From contig NZ_CP007753.1 in the NCBI RefSeq assembly GCF_000757845.1, forward strand, positions 124,001 through 188,000: a stretch of DNA of 64,000 nt. Direction: 5' to 3'. The notes under the pieces were generated by a model that worked only from the letters and a program-made list of their open reading frames with translations, did no database searches and was not told where the DNA came from. Position numbers and translations under genes: made by a program. Origin of the DNA: Prochlorococcus sp. MIT 0604. Lineage in GTDB: Bacteria; Cyanobacteriota; Cyanobacteriia; PCC-6307; Cyanobiaceae. Shown piece after piece: positions 44,315-54,941 of this stretch. The number at the start of each line of letters is the position of its first letter. Positions within the stretch are counted from its first letter, which is position 1.

Positions 44315-44662
44315 ATGGAAAAAATGCTTTTAAAATCAACTACAAGACATGTAAGAATTTTTACTGCTGAAGTAGTTGATAATGAATTACAGTTTCATCC
44401 CAACAAACTGACTCTTGATCTAGATCCCGATAACGAATTTATTTGGAACGAAGATTCTCTAGACAAAATTAATGAAAAATTCAATGAATTAATAAAAGAG
44501 AGATCAGGAAAGGATCTAGATGATTATGAACTTCGAAAAATAGGATCTGAAATCGAAGGTTTAATCAAATTCTTGCTTCAGAAAGGTCAACTAAGTTACA
44601 ACCCTGATTGTAGAGTAATGAATTATTCAATGGGTTTACCAAAGACAAATGAATTGCTGTGA
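44315..44662 (+). CDS. ndhM: NAD(P)H-quinone oxidoreductase subunit M
   Basis: A 115-residue peripheral NDH-1 subunit specific to cyanobacteria and plastids. The opening [21 protein letters not shown] and the ending [24 protein letters not shown] are characteristic. It overlaps the DUF3172 gene by 4 bp (GTGA). Divergent from crtP. Confidence 0.9.
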   Translation: MEKMLLKSTTRHVRIFTAEVVDNELQFHPNKLTLDLDPDNEFIWNEDSLDKINEKFNELIKERSGKDLDDYELRKIGSEIEGLIKFLLQKGQLSYNPDCRVMNYSMGLPKTNELL

Positions 44663-45282
44663 ATAGACAACCCCCTAATGGAAGGCCAAGGAGAGGCTCA
44701 AATAGAAGTTATTATCCTCCAAATCCAAGAGACATGGATTCGTATGGAGAAAGAAACGGGAGATTACCTGGTTCTTCTGAACAAAAGATCAATATTAATA
44801 CAGGAACTATTGCCATACTTGCTGGAGTCTTAATTTTAGGAGTTGGTATTGGGAGTGCTATTACTAGTACAACAGATGGCGGACAGGGAAATATAGCAAG
44901 TCAACAACAATTGGATATGGCTGTTCCAGACCCTGAATTTTGTAGACAATGGGGAGCTAGTGCTTTCGTAATAGATGTTGAAATGTATACAACTCTGAAT
45001 CCATCTACGAGTTTTGTTACGCAACCAGCTCTTCAGCCAGGTTGTGTAATCAGAAGAGAAAATTGGACTGTTTTACAAAAACAGGGAGCGATTAGTAACG
45101 AAGATGTAAGAGAATGTAAGCAAAGGATGAATACTTTTGCTTATATTGGTTCTATAAGAGATAAGCCAATAGTTAAGTGCGTTTATCAGACTGATGTAAA
45201 CGAGAATAAATTTATAATAAAAGGCGATGGACAAGCTGAAGACGGCGGAGTAGGTATAAACAAAGAAGCAATTCAGTTTTGA
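44659..45282 (+). CDS. DUF3172 family membrane-anchored protein
   Basis: A 207-residue cyanobacterial protein. It has a basic, Pro/Arg/Gly-rich N-terminal tail, one transmembrane helix at about 48-70 ([20 protein letters not shown]), then a globular part with [43 protein letters not shown] and a C-terminal conserved region. This fits DUF3172. Starts with GTG overlapping the ndhM stop, so coupled to it; a link to NDH-1 is only suggested by that position. Confidence 0.75.
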   Translation: MNRQPPNGRPRRGSNRSYYPPNPRDMDSYGERNGRLPGSSEQKININTGTIAILAGVLILGVGIGSAITSTTDGGQGNIASQQQLDMAVPDPEFCRQWGASAFVIDVEMYTTLNPSTSFVTQPALQPGCVIRRENWTVLQKQGAISNEDVRECKQRMNTFAYIGSIRDKPIVKCVYQTDVNENKFIIKGDGQAEDGGVGINKEAIQF

Positions 45283-45287
45283 TAAAA

Positions 45288-46232
45288 TTATATTCTTCTT
45301 AAAGGGCTTGCTAAACTTGCAAATTGAGGAAGAATATTTTTCTTGAAGACTTCTGATGCTCTTGATGTATATCTTGACGGATTAGTAATTAATTTAAGTT
45401 CTCTTTTAACCTCCAAGTCAGCAACGAATGCTTTGTGGATTGTTCCAGCGGATAATTCTCTTTCAATAGAAACAACAGGCAAAAAAGAAGCCCCTAAACC
45501 TGATTGAACTGCATTTTTGATCGCTTCAAGAGAGTTTAATTCCATCTCTATTTTTAATCTTTGAACATCAAGCCCAGAATCTCGAAGAAGTTTATCTACC
45601 ACTTTTCTTGTTGTAGATTGAGAGTCTAATGTTACAAAATTTAATTTGTATAAGTCTTCTTTTAGAAGCTCTTTTTTGGCGGAAAGTGGGTGTTTAGAAG
45701 GTAAAATTAATGCCAACTCATCTGTTGCATATGGAATTACTTGTAGCAAATTTTCTAAATCTCCAGGTAATTGTCCGCCAATAATAGCTAAGTCAATTTG
45801 TCCATTGGCGACACTCCAACCAGTCCTTCTAGTACTATGAACCTGAAGTTGAACAGATACATCAGGGTATTTTTGTCTGAATAGGCCTATCATTCTAGGC
45901 ATTAAATAGGTCCCAGTTGTTTGGCTGGCTCCAATCACAAGGGTTCCACCTTTTAAGCTATTTAAATCTTCAATAGCTTTACAAGCTTCGTCGCATTGAT
46001 TCAAAATTCGTTCGCAATAATCAAGCAATAGTCTCCCTGCTTCAGTCAATAGAGCCTTCCTACCACCTCTGTCGAAAATTGTGATTTCAAGTTGTTTTTC
46101 TAGATTTTGTATTTGTAAACTTACTGCAGGTTGGGTCACATATAAGAGGTCTGCAGCTTTTTTAAAACTTCCTTGAGCTGCAATAGCTTTTAATATTCTT
46201 AATTGGTCGAGTGTAAATGGTAATTCTGGCAT
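45288..46232 (-). CDS. LysR-type transcriptional regulator (RbcR-like)
   Basis: A 314-residue LysR protein: N-terminal HTH ([20 protein letters not shown] and [19 protein letters not shown]) and a periplasmic-binding-protein-like effector domain. The opening and the lack of gaps match the cyanobacterial/plastid RbcR (Ycf30) group, which responds to carbon metabolites and controls carbon-fixation genes. NdhR/CmpR-type regulators are close relatives. It is next to Z-ISO and ndhF on the opposite strand; control of the ndhF-ndhD genes is possible but not shown. Confidence 0.8.
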   Translation of the reverse strand: MPELPFTLDQLRILKAIAAQGSFKKAADLLYVTQPAVSLQIQNLEKQLEITIFDRGGRKALLTEAGRLLLDYCERILNQCDEACKAIEDLNSLKGGTLVIGASQTTGTYLMPRMIGLFRQKYPDVSVQLQVHSTRRTGWSVANGQIDLAIIGGQLPGDLENLLQVIPYATDELALILPSKHPLSAKKELLKEDLYKLNFVTLDSQSTTRKVVDKLLRDSGLDVQRLKIEMELNSLEAIKNAVQSGLGASFLPVVSIERELSAGTIHKAFVADLEVKRELKLITNPSRYTSRASEVFKKNILPQFASLASPLRRI

Positions 46233-46315
46233 CTATTATGCCTACAATTACTTATAATTCTAATGCTTAGAAGCATTCTTGTTAAGAACAAAAGTTTTTT
46301 GAATAATTTAAATGT

Positions 46316-47044
46316 ATGGAGACTCATAAAACTTCTCTAATAATCTTATTTTTGATTTTGATTTTTGCTGTAATTCATAGTGGTGGAGCTGCCTTAAGAA
46401 TCAAGGCAGAATCTATTATGGGCCCGAGGTTATGGCGGTTATGTTTTGTTTTTTTAAGTTTGCCATCTGCAGTAATCTTGATTAGTTATTTTTTGGCTCA
46501 TAGATATGACGGAATCAGATTATGGAATTTTCAAGGTAATAATTTCGTGTTTATGGTGGTTTGGATCTTAACTGCAATAAGTTTTTTATTTTTATATCCC
46601 GCTACTTACAATTTGTTAGAAATTCCGTCGCTTTTAAAACCTAAAGTACGAATTTATGGAACTGGGATAATGAGAATCACAAGACACCCACAAGCATTTG
46701 GTCAGATAATTTGGTGTTTTGCTCATACTTTATGGATTGGAACATCATTTACATTAATAACTTCTATTGGCTTAATTTTGCATCATCTTTTTGCAATTTG
46801 GCATGGGGATAAGAGATTATCAAATAGATTTGGAGAAGAATTTGAAAAGTTTAAAAAAAATACTTCCATAATTCCTTTTATGGCAATACTTGAAGGTAGG
46901 CAAGAATTTAAGATTAGAGAATTCTTTAGGTTTTCTCAACTTGGTATATTGATTGCAATAGGAGTACTTTGGTGGTCTCATAAGTACATAAATATTGCTG
47001 TAAAAACATTTAATTCATCATTTTTGTCTGAATTTTTCAATTGA
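46316..47044 (+). CDS. 15-cis-zeta-carotene isomerase (NnrU family)
   Basis: A 242-residue membrane protein with about six helices. The block TRHPQAFGQIIWCFAHTLWIG near residue 121, HHLFAIWHGDKRL near 159, and the SIIPFMAILEGRQEF segment near 182 follow the Z-ISO pattern of plants and cyanobacteria, including the His residues thought to bind heme. Z-ISO isomerises the tri-cis zeta-carotene made by CrtP so that CrtQ can use it. Often annotated simply as NnrU family. It lies just before ndhF. Confidence 0.78.
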   Translation: METHKTSLIILFLILIFAVIHSGGAALRIKAESIMGPRLWRLCFVFLSLPSAVILISYFLAHRYDGIRLWNFQGNNFVFMVVWILTAISFLFLYPATYNLLEIPSLLKPKVRIYGTGIMRITRHPQAFGQIIWCFAHTLWIGTSFTLITSIGLILHHLFAIWHGDKRLSNRFGEEFEKFKKNTSIIPFMAILEGRQEFKIREFFRFSQLGILIAIGVLWWSHKYINIAVKTFNSSFLSEFFN

Positions 47045-47077
47045 CAGTTTAAAATCAAACTACAAGCCCTTTAAAAC

Positions 47078-49099
47078 ATGCCTCAAGCTTCAGAAATTGC
47101 CTGGTTAATTCCTGTTTTTCCACTTATTGGAGCAGTGCTTTCTGGCTTAGGACTAATAAGCATCAACAAGAAAATTAATAATTCAAGAGAAATAGTTTCT
47201 GTAGGTCTTATTTCTTTAGTTGGGATTTCTGCAGTAATTAGTTATAAAGCTCTAATTGAACAAGTTAGTGGTTATCAACCAGTTGAAAAATTATTTGTAT
47301 GGGCAAATGCTGGCGATTTCACAATTCCAATGGGATTTGTTCTTGATCCTTTGGGTAGTGTAATGCTTGCGTTAGTAACTACAATAACTTTGCTGGTAAT
47401 GATTTACTCTCATGGTTATATGGCTCATGACAAAGGTTATGTGAGATTTTTTACATATTTAGCATTATTCAGTAGTTCCATGATGGGATTAATAGTTAGT
47501 CCAAATTTATTAGAAATTTATGTTTTTTGGGAATTAGTCGGGATGTGTTCTTACTTATTGGTTGGTTTTTGGTATGACAGGGATGGCGCTGCACACGCTG
47601 CACAAAAAGCATTTGTTGTTAATAGAGTTGGAGATTTTGGATTATTACTAGGAATTCTTGGCCTGTTTTGGGCAACAAATAGTTTTGATTTTAATGAAAT
47701 AGCTACTGGAATTTCGCAATCAATATCTGATAATTCGATACCCATTTGGGCTGCTTTACTACTTTGTTTTTTAGTTTTTTTAGGGCCAATGGCAAAATCT
47801 GCTCAGTTTCCTCTTCATGTGTGGTTGCCTGATGCGATGGAAGGCCCTACACCTATTTCTGCTCTTATTCATGCTGCAACAATGGTTGCTGCAGGAATAT
47901 TTCTTGTAGCGAGGCTACAACCTTTGTACTCAATATTCCCCTCTATTCAATTTATTATCGCTTTAGTTGGAACCATTACTTGTTTCTTAGGAGCCTCTAT
48001 AGCTTTGACCCAAATGGATTTAAAAAAAGGTTTAGCGTACAGCACAGTTTCTCAGCTTGGTTATATGATGCTTGCAATGGGTTGTGGAGCACCAGTAGCA
48101 GGAATTTTTCATTTAGTTACTCATGCTTGCTTTAAAGCAATGTTATTTTTGGGATCTGGTTCAGTAATACATGCTATGGAGGAAGTAGTTGGACATCAGC
48201 CTGTATTGGCTCAAGATATGAGATTGATGGGCGGTTTAAGAAAAAAAATGCCATATACATCAGTAACATTTTTAATAGGTTGTGTAGCAATTAGTGGAAT
48301 TCCCCCATTGGCAGGTTTTTGGAGTAAAGACGAGATACTCGGAAATGCTTTTATATCATTTCCAGCTTTTTGGTTCGTAGGACTTCTAACAGCTGGTATG
48401 ACTGCTTTTTATATGTTTAGGCTTTATTTCTTGACATTTGAAGGAGATTTCAGAGGAGAGAATAAAGAATTGCAAAAAGAGCTTCTAATAGCCTCTAAAA
48501 CAAGCATAGATGAAGAAAATGAGGAAGAGCATGAAGAGCATGGCTCTATTCATGAGTCACCATGGTCGATGACATTTCCCTTAGTATTTCTAGCTGTACC
48601 GTCTTTAATTATCGGTTTTATGGGACTTCCATGGGATAGCAAAATTGCAAATTTACTAGATCCTGAAGAGGCAGAGATTGCAGCAAAAGCCTTCGAATTA
48701 AAAGAATTTTTGCCTTTAGCAATTGCGTCAGTACTTATTGCATTAGCTGGAATCATTATTGCTTATCAGGCATATTTTGTGAAAAAAATTAATTTATCAG
48801 TTTTATTTGCCGAAAGGTTTCCTAGTATTAACCAATTTTTAGTAAATAAATGGTATCTAGATGATATTAATGAAAAACTTTTTGTTAAGGGTAGTAGAAA
48901 ACTTGCTAAAGAAGTCTTAGAGGTTGATTCTAAGGTTGTTGATGGAGTCGTAAATCTTACTGGACTTGTAACTTTAGGCAGTGGAGAAGGTTTAAAATAT
49001 TTTGAGACTGGCAGGGCTCAATTTTATGCTCTTATTGTTTTTGGTGGTGTAATTCTACTAGTTGCTATATTTGGTTTTCAATCTCCACAAGTATCTTAA
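47078..49099 (+). CDS. ndhF: NAD(P)H-quinone oxidoreductase chain 5
   Basis: A 673-residue antiporter-like membrane subunit of NDH-1 with about 15-16 helices. Family blocks are FVLDPLGSVMLALVTTITLLV, EIYVFWELVGMCSYLLVGFW and AQFPLHVWLPDAMEGPTPISALIHAATMVAAGIFL. Its type fits the respiratory/cyclic NDH-1L form. Followed by ndhD on the same strand, with about 120 bp between. Confidence 0.94.
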   Translation: MPQASEIAWLIPVFPLIGAVLSGLGLISINKKINNSREIVSVGLISLVGISAVISYKALIEQVSGYQPVEKLFVWANAGDFTIPMGFVLDPLGSVMLALVTTITLLVMIYSHGYMAHDKGYVRFFTYLALFSSSMMGLIVSPNLLEIYVFWELVGMCSYLLVGFWYDRDGAAHAAQKAFVVNRVGDFGLLLGILGLFWATNSFDFNEIATGISQSISDNSIPIWAALLLCFLVFLGPMAKSAQFPLHVWLPDAMEGPTPISALIHAATMVAAGIFLVARLQPLYSIFPSIQFIIALVGTITCFLGASIALTQMDLKKGLAYSTVSQLGYMMLAMGCGAPVAGIFHLVTHACFKAMLFLGSGSVIHAMEEVVGHQPVLAQDMRLMGGLRKKMPYTSVTFLIGCVAISGIPPLAGFWSKDEILGNAFISFPAFWFVGLLTAGMTAFYMFRLYFLTFEGDFRGENKELQKELLIASKTSIDEENEEEHEEHGSIHESPWSMTFPLVFLAVPSLIIGFMGLPWDSKIANLLDPEEAEIAAKAFELKEFLPLAIASVLIALAGIIIAYQAYFVKKINLSVLFAERFPSINQFLVNKWYLDDINEKLFVKGSRKLAKEVLEVDSKVVDGVVNLTGLVTLGSGEGLKYFETGRAQFYALIVFGGVILLVAIFGFQSPQVS

Positions 49100-49220
49100 T
49101 TACAATTGTGTGTCTTCACTGTCCATTGGGGTGAAAAAATACAGAAAATTTCTAGACTTTATTTAAGATAAATTTCTTATTAAATTGAGTACTTATTTTT
49201 ATACACATTTTGCGACACAA

Positions 49221-50825
49221 ATGTTGGGAACATTGGGAGCTGGATTGTCTAATTTCCCTTGGTTATCTGCTTCAATTTTATTCCCAATTGCTAGTGCATT
49301 TGTGATACCTTTTTTCCCAGATAAAGGGGATGGCAAAGAGGTGAGATGGTTTGCATTGTCTATTGCATTAATAACTTTTTTAATAACTGTAGGTTCATAT
49401 ATAAATGGCTTTGATATTAGTAATGAAAATGTTCAACTGAAAGAAAATATTAGTTGGCTCCCTGATTTAGGTCTTACCTGGTCTGTTGGCGCTGATGGCA
49501 TGTCTATGCCCTTAATATTATTAACTAGTTTTATAACTGCTTTAGCAGTTCTTGCTGCATGGCCAGTCAAGTTCAAACCAAAGTTATTTTTCTTTTTGAT
49601 ATTGGTTATGGATGGTGGGCAAATTGCTGTGTTTGCCGTTCAAGATATGCTTTTATTCTTTCTAACTTGGGAACTTGAGCTGATTCCCGTTTATTTATTA
49701 CTGGCTATATGGGGTGGCAAAAATCGACAATATGCAGCAACAAAATTCATTATTTATACCGCTGGCAGTTCTATCTTCATTCTTCTGGCAGCGTTAGCAA
49801 TGGGTTTCTATGGTACAGAAATTCCTAACTTTGAGTTTTCTCACTTGGCAGCTCAAGATTTTAGTCAAAAATTCCAAATATTATGCTATGTCGGGCTTCT
49901 AATAGCATTTGGAGTAAAATTACCAATCGTACCTCTTCATACTTGGCTTCCAGATGCTCATGGAGAGGCTACAGCTCCTGTTCATATGCTTCTAGCAGGA
50001 ATTTTATTAAAGATGGGAGGATATGCTCTTTTAAGATTTAATGCACAATTATTACCCGTTGCTCATGCACAATTTGCCCCATTATTAATAGTTCTAGGGG
50101 TAGTCAATATAATTTATGCTGCATTAACTTCTTTTGCTCAAAGAAATCTTAAAAGAAAAATTGCATATAGTTCGATAAGTCATATGGGTTTCGTTCTTAT
50201 TGGTATAGGGAGCTTTAGTAGCCTTGGAACAAGCGGAGCTATGCTGCAAATGGTTAGTCATGGATTAATCGGTGCAAGTTTATTTTTTCTTGTTGGTGCC
50301 ACCTATGACAGAACAAAGACTCTTAAACTTGATGAAATGAGTGGTGTAGGACAAAAAATGAGGATCATGTTTGCCCTATGGACTGCTTGCTCCCTGGCGT
50401 CCCTAGCTTTGCCTGGTATGAGTGGATTTGTTTCTGAATTGATGGTATTTACAGGATTTGTTACTGATGAAGTGTATACCCTTCCGTTTAGGGTAGTGAT
50501 GGCTTCTTTAGCTGCTATAGGTGTAATACTTACTCCTATTTATCTACTGTCAATGTTACGAGAAATTTTCTTTGGTAAAGAAAATCCTAAATTAATAGAA
50601 GAACGTAAACTTATAGATGCAGAGCCAAGGGAAGTTTATATAATCGCTTGTTTACTTTTACCGATTATTGGAATAGGTTTGTACCCAAGATTAGTTACTG
50701 AAAGTTATATTGCATCTATCAATAACTTGGTTGATCGAGATTTGATTGCTGTTAAAGGAGCTATGAAAACAAATATTTTTTCAGGAACTAAATCAAATGA
50801 AATCCTAAAAGCTCCAACAATATAA
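49221..50825 (+). CDS. ndhD: NAD(P)H-quinone oxidoreductase chain 4
   Basis: A 534-residue antiporter-like NDH-1 subunit with about 14 helices. It has [34 protein letters not shown] and [40 protein letters not shown] (proton-channel Lys and His region). ATG at 49221 (MLGTLGAG) is chosen as the family start; an in-frame TTG at 49185 would add 12 residues. Confidence 0.93.
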   Translation: MLGTLGAGLSNFPWLSASILFPIASAFVIPFFPDKGDGKEVRWFALSIALITFLITVGSYINGFDISNENVQLKENISWLPDLGLTWSVGADGMSMPLILLTSFITALAVLAAWPVKFKPKLFFFLILVMDGGQIAVFAVQDMLLFFLTWELELIPVYLLLAIWGGKNRQYAATKFIIYTAGSSIFILLAALAMGFYGTEIPNFEFSHLAAQDFSQKFQILCYVGLLIAFGVKLPIVPLHTWLPDAHGEATAPVHMLLAGILLKMGGYALLRFNAQLLPVAHAQFAPLLIVLGVVNIIYAALTSFAQRNLKRKIAYSSISHMGFVLIGIGSFSSLGTSGAMLQMVSHGLIGASLFFLVGATYDRTKTLKLDEMSGVGQKMRIMFALWTACSLASLALPGMSGFVSELMVFTGFVTDEVYTLPFRVVMASLAAIGVILTPIYLLSMLREIFFGKENPKLIEERKLIDAEPREVYIIACLLLPIIGIGLYPRLVTESYIASINNLVDRDLIAVKGAMKTNIFSGTKSNEILKAPTI

Positions 50826-50948
50826 TTTTTTAAATTAATGCAATATTGTTTGGCATTAAATAAATTAAAAGATATCTTGTGAGTAGATTTTATCAATTTT
50901 AAAATATCCTATTTCAATCCTATTGATAGGCAACAATTAGGTCCTAGA

Positions 50949-51773
50949 TTGTTGATTAAGTTTCTTCAAGACGCCGCAGGTAAAGGTGAGCTTGATCCAT
51001 GGGATATTGATGTAATAAGTGTAATTGATAGTTTTTTAGAGCAATATACACATACTTTTAATCAATCTTCAAATAATCAAATCTCATATCATAAGGATTT
51101 GGCTGAGACCAGCGAAGCATTTTTTGCGGCTTCCGTACTAGTTAATCTTAAGGCTCAGGTTTTGGAATCTGATGTTTTCAAAGAAAATTCTTCAGATTTT
51201 GAAGATGAATTTGATTTGGATGATCAAGATTGGATTGATAAAGAATTTGATATTCCAAAATATCCTGAAAAATATCTAAGGAGAAGATCAATTGCACAAC
51301 CAATTCTTAAACGTACAACAACATTGGGAGAACTTGTAAGTCAGTTAGAGTCCATAGCAGAAGTTATAGAAACCCAAGATCTTCTACTTATGAAGAGAAA
51401 AAGAAATAAAAAATATTCTGATAAGGCTTTAATTTCTCAAGTAAAATCTTTAGCACATCGCGAGAAACTTCCAGAAACCACTAAAGCATTAGGAAAATTT
51501 ATTGAAGGATGGGAAAAAGCATTGCAATGGACAGATTTTGAATATTTAGTCAAAAAATGGCAAACAGTTGTAAAAAATGATTTAGATAAAGATCGTTTGG
51601 GCGTTTTTTGGGCTCTGTTATTTTTATCATCTGAAAACAAAATTGAAATTAAACAAATTAATTCCTTATATGGTCCTATTCAAATTAAAAGAATAATACC
51701 TGATGGTGGCTTAGCTCAATTACCTATAGAAAATCTTGATGTAAGCAATGTCTCTACCTCGGCTGCTTATTAG
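50949..51773 (+). CDS. scpA: ScpA-like segregation and condensation protein
   Basis: ScpA is the kleisin of the bacterial SMC condensin. The start region LLIKFLQDAAGKGELDPWDIDVISVIDSFLEQY matches the ScpA N-terminal helix (GPLDLLLxLIxxxxxDxxDI), and the C-terminal part resembles the ScpA winged helix. The only standard start is TTG at 50949, yet the frame is open and family-like upstream (NPIDRQQLGPR) to about 50883, without ATG, GTG or TTG there. The true start is therefore uncertain. Confidence 0.75.
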   Translation: MLIKFLQDAAGKGELDPWDIDVISVIDSFLEQYTHTFNQSSNNQISYHKDLAETSEAFFAASVLVNLKAQVLESDVFKENSSDFEDEFDLDDQDWIDKEFDIPKYPEKYLRRRSIAQPILKRTTTLGELVSQLESIAEVIETQDLLLMKRKRNKKYSDKALISQVKSLAHREKLPETTKALGKFIEGWEKALQWTDFEYLVKKWQTVVKNDLDKDRLGVFWALLFLSSENKIEIKQINSLYGPIQIKRIIPDGGLAQLPIENLDVSNVSTSAAY

Positions 51774-51817
51774 CTTAATAGTGATAACGTATAATTTTAA
51801 AAAATGGTTTTGAATTT

Positions 51818-52996
51818 ATGAAGGCAATGATACTTGCTGCAGGTAAAGGCACACGTGTTCAGCCTATTACGCATGTAATTCCAAAACCGATGATTCCGAT
51901 TTTGCAAAAACCTGTTATGGAGTTTCTCTTGGAACTTTTAAGAGAACACAACTTTAAGGAAATAATGGTAAACGTTTCTCATCTGGCTGAAGAAATTGAA
52001 AATTATTTTAGAGATGGGCAAAGATTTGGAGTAGAAATTGCTTATAGTTTTGAGGGAAGAATTGAAGATGGAGAATTAATAGGTGATGCTTTGGGATCCG
52101 CAGGAGGATTAAAGAAAATTCAGGATTTTCAAAGTTTCTTTGATGAAACTTTTGTTGTTTTATGTGGTGATGCTTTAGTTGATTTAGATTTAACTCAAGC
52201 TGTTAAAAAACATAAGCAGAAAGGTGCTATTGCGAGCTTAATAACGAAGAAGGTAACTAAAGATCAAGTATCAAGTTATGGTGTCGTAGTTTCTGATGAA
52301 AATGGCCGAATAAAGGCTTTTCAGGAGAAGCCAAAAGTTGATCAAGCTTTAAGTGACTCTATAAATACAGGAATTTATCTTTTCGAACCCGAAATTTTTA
52401 ATTACATACCTTCAGCAGAGAAATTTGATATTGGAGCTGATCTTTTCCCTAAACTTGTTGCAATGGATTTACCATTTTTTGCATTACCAATGGATTTTGA
52501 ATGGGTAGATATTGGAAAAGTTCCTGATTATTGGAGTGCTATTAGAAATGTATTGCAAGGTAAGGTAAGACAAGTGCAAATACCAGGAAAGGAAATAAAA
52601 CCAGGAGTTTTTACAGGTTTAAATGTAGCGGCTAACTGGGAAAAGGTTAATATTACTGGCCCGGTATATATAGGAGGCATGACTAGGATCGAGGATGGAG
52701 CAACTATTATTGGCCCTTCAATGATTGGACCAAGTTGTTGCATTTGCGAGGGAGCAACTATAGATAACTCAATTATTTTTGATTATTCTAAGATTGGTAA
52801 AGGTGTAAGACTTATGGATAAGTTAGTTTTTGGTAAATATTGTGTAGGGAAAAATGGAGATCATTTTGATTTGCAAGATGCATCTTTAGATTGGTTAATA
52901 GCAGATTCAAGAAGATCTGATTTAACTGAGCCATCGCCTCAGCAGAAAGCTATGGCAGAATTATTAGGTACTGATTTGATTAATATTCCAGACTAA
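51818..52996 (+). CDS. NDP-sugar pyrophosphorylase
   Basis: A 392-residue nucleotidyltransferase. The N-terminal half has the signature MKAMILAAGKGTRVQPITHVIPKPMIPI, the metal Asp in LCGDALVDLD and the EKP block; the C-terminal half has left-handed beta-helix hexapeptide repeats (from about residue 255). It makes an activated sugar (GDP-mannose or dTDP/UDP-glucose type) for cell-surface polysaccharide; the sugar is not decided by the sequence. The 3' end overlaps convergent metF by 17 bp. Confidence 0.88.
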   Translation: MKAMILAAGKGTRVQPITHVIPKPMIPILQKPVMEFLLELLREHNFKEIMVNVSHLAEEIENYFRDGQRFGVEIAYSFEGRIEDGELIGDALGSAGGLKKIQDFQSFFDETFVVLCGDALVDLDLTQAVKKHKQKGAIASLITKKVTKDQVSSYGVVVSDENGRIKAFQEKPKVDQALSDSINTGIYLFEPEIFNYIPSAEKFDIGADLFPKLVAMDLPFFALPMDFEWVDIGKVPDYWSAIRNVLQGKVRQVQIPGKEIKPGVFTGLNVAANWEKVNITGPVYIGGMTRIEDGATIIGPSMIGPSCCICEGATIDNSIIFDYSKIGKGVRLMDKLVFGKYCVGKNGDHFDLQDASLDWLIADSRRSDLTEPSPQQKAMAELLGTDLINIPD

Positions 52997-53870
52997 GATC
53001 AGCTTTTTCAATAATCTCAGGAATTAAATGCTCTGCTTTTACGGCCATTAGATGAACACCATTTGCGATATTAATAAAATCATTAGCTTGTTCAGCTGCA
53101 ATTTTAATACCCTCTTGTAAAGGGTCTTTAGCATCTTTAAGACGATTTAAGATATGTTCAGGGATGTTTGCGCCTGGAACGTATTTGTTGATAAAGAGAG
53201 CGTTTTTGTAAGACTTTAAAAGGAATACACCTGCAATTACAGGAATTTCAAGAGGATTGCTAATTTTTTCACAAAACTCTATCAAATTTTCTTTTTCCAT
53301 AACCATTTGAGTTTGTATAAATCCAGCTCCAGCTTCTTTTTTTTTCCTCATTCTATTTTCTAAACTTCTTTGATTTCTGCAACTTGGATCAGCTGCAGCA
53401 CCTGCAAAAATAAATGTTTTTTTATCGGAAAGTTCTCCTAGCGTAGGATCAATTCCTTTATTGAAAGCCTGAATTTGTTGAAGCAGTCTAACTGACTCAA
53501 ACTCATGAACGGCCTTGGCATCTTGTTGATCCCCAGCTTTTACTGAATCACCGGTAATGCATAAGATGTTTCTAATTCCTAAAGCATTTGCTCCCAAGAT
53601 GTCTGATTGTAAAGCAATTTTATTACGATCTCTGCAAGAAATTTGCATTACTGGTTCTATCCCATTTTCCAGTAATAGTTTGGACATTGCTAAGCTACAC
53701 ATTCTCATTACAGCTCTGCTTCCATCAGTAATGTTAACAGCATGTACCTTATCTTTCAAAAGTTGTGCTATCTTAAGAGATCTTATGGGGCTTCCACCTC
53801 TTGGCGGCATTAATTCTGCCGTAATTACCTTAGATCTTTTTTCTAAGGTCTGCTGAAGTTTTGATTTCAA
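52980..53870 (-). CDS. metF: Methylenetetrahydrofolate reductase
   Basis: A 296-residue flavin TIM-barrel enzyme reducing 5,10-methylene-THF to 5-methyl-THF for methionine synthesis. It has the start VITAELMPPRGGS, LGIRNILCITGDSVKAGDQ and AGAGFIQTQMVMEK, matching the MetF family. Convergent with the sugar nucleotidyltransferase. Confidence 0.85.
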   Translation of the reverse strand: MKSKLQQTLEKRSKVITAELMPPRGGSPIRSLKIAQLLKDKVHAVNITDGSRAVMRMCSLAMSKLLLENGIEPVMQISCRDRNKIALQSDILGANALGIRNILCITGDSVKAGDQQDAKAVHEFESVRLLQQIQAFNKGIDPTLGELSDKKTFIFAGAAADPSCRNQRSLENRMRKKKEAGAGFIQTQMVMEKENLIEFCEKISNPLEIPVIAGVFLLKSYKNALFINKYVPGANIPEHILNRLKDAKDPLQEGIKIAAEQANDFINIANGVHLMAVKAEHLIPEIIEKADLSLEY

Positions 53871-53947
53871 TTGCTTTTGTTTCCTAGTTAGTTAACAAGT
53901 GTACTGAGATTGCTAAACTTAATTAATATAAAAAAGGAACTGTTTAA

Positions 53948-54226
53948 ATGCAAATGGTTGAAGAAGAAGTAAACAACATTGATATGATGGGTCTCTCAGC
54001 CAGAGAGATGGAAATCATTGATCTCGTAGCTGATGGACTTACAAATCAAGAAATTGCGGTAAAACTAACTATTAGTAAAAGAACTGTTGATAATCATGTT
54101 AGTAATATGTTTACAAAAACTGGTTCTAAAAACAGAGTAGCACTTTTGAATTGGGCAATGGACAACGGCAAAATTTGTAGAGATGGATTTAATTGTTGTG
54201 CACTCCCAGACTCTGATCAAGATTAG
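53948..54226 (+). CDS. pedR: LuxR-type regulator, PedR-like
   Basis: A 92-residue stand-alone LuxR/FixJ-type HTH: GLSAREMEIIDLVADGLTNQEIAVKLTISKRTVDNHVSNMFTKTG. The tail carries clustered cysteines (GKICRDGFNCCALP). PedR of Synechocystis is a protein of this size whose activity is switched off by thioredoxin-dependent reduction linked to electron transport, and the C-terminal cysteines fit. The 3' end overlaps a convergent small gene by 38 bp. Confidence 0.8.
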   Translation: MQMVEEEVNNIDMMGLSAREMEIIDLVADGLTNQEIAVKLTISKRTVDNHVSNMFTKTGSKNRVALLNWAMDNGKICRDGFNCCALPDSDQD

Positions 54227-54377
54227 TGTTAACCTCTACCTTGTTTGTACCATTAGCAAAATCAATTAGACAATAATTTGTCGAACCTAGTTCGAAGAGT
54301 TCAGCATATGCAATACATGCGTCCTTGTCTGAATCAATAAATCTCAATATTCCTTCTTTGTCGTAAAGACCATACAT
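54189..54377 (-). CDS. Small conserved cyanobacterial protein
   Basis: A 62-residue protein (MYGLYDKEGILRFIDSDKDA, then CIAYAELFELGSTNYCLIDF) of unknown function. The beta-strand start and Cys pair suggest a compact fold. It overlaps the 3' end of the pedR-like gene by 38 bp on the other strand, which is unusual for chance ORFs and for this tight genome, but the coding pattern is convincing. Confidence 0.6.
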   Translation of the reverse strand: MYGLYDKEGILRFIDSDKDACIAYAELFELGSTNYCLIDFANGTNKVEVNTNLDQSLGVHNN

Positions 54378-54467
54378 CTGAAGAAAATAAAAATTACTTA
54401 GCTTAAATATAAAGAAAATATAAAGGATGAATGACTCCTTTGACTAGTTATTTTTGAAAGTTGTTAT

Positions 54468-54941
54468 TTAGTCTTCTTTCCACTCTGAAAAAGGATTATT
54501 AGCGAGACTGAAATTGGAGTAATGGGTCAGCCCAGTAATTTCTTTTGAAATGAAAGATGGAAGAAATAAATCTTCCTCTTCATTAGAAAGTTCAATTTCT
54601 GCGATTTCTAGTGGATAATTATTTTCTTTAAAGCAATCTACAATCCAAGATTTTTTTTCAATTTCTAAAAAGAATCTGTCTTTTTTAAGTGTATGTGAAA
54701 GATTTGACATTATTGTTTCAGCATCGCTTCTTGGAATGGAGTATTCATATTCAAAGTTGGTAAAGCCCTTGATATGTTTTTTTAGTGCAATTTTAGAATT
54801 TTTGCCTATAAGTCTTACCCTGATAATCCAACCATCTAAACTATTGGATAAATATCCTTGTTCAATATAAATTTTTTTGTTTATGAATTCTTTCCAATTA
54901 TCATTTTTTATGAGAAATCTTCTTTCTATCTCTAAGGCCAT
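54468..54941 (-). CDS. CYTH-domain protein (triphosphate tunnel metalloenzyme)
   Basis: A 157-residue protein opening ALEIERRFLIK, the ExExx(R/K) signature of the CYTH/TTM superfamily, with basic strands (VRLIGKNSKIALKK) and acidic ones (LEIAEIELSNEEE) lining the tunnel. Cyanobacterial members are mostly triphosphatases or polyphosphate-related rather than adenylate cyclases. Its ATG is directly after the nadK stop, so the two are co-transcribed. Confidence 0.82.
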   Translation of the reverse strand: MALEIERRFLIKNDNWKEFINKKIYIEQGYLSNSLDGWIIRVRLIGKNSKIALKKHIKGFTNFEYEYSIPRSDAETIMSNLSHTLKKDRFFLEIEKKSWIVDCFKENNYPLEIAEIELSNEEEDLFLPSFISKEITGLTHYSNFSLANNPFSEWKED

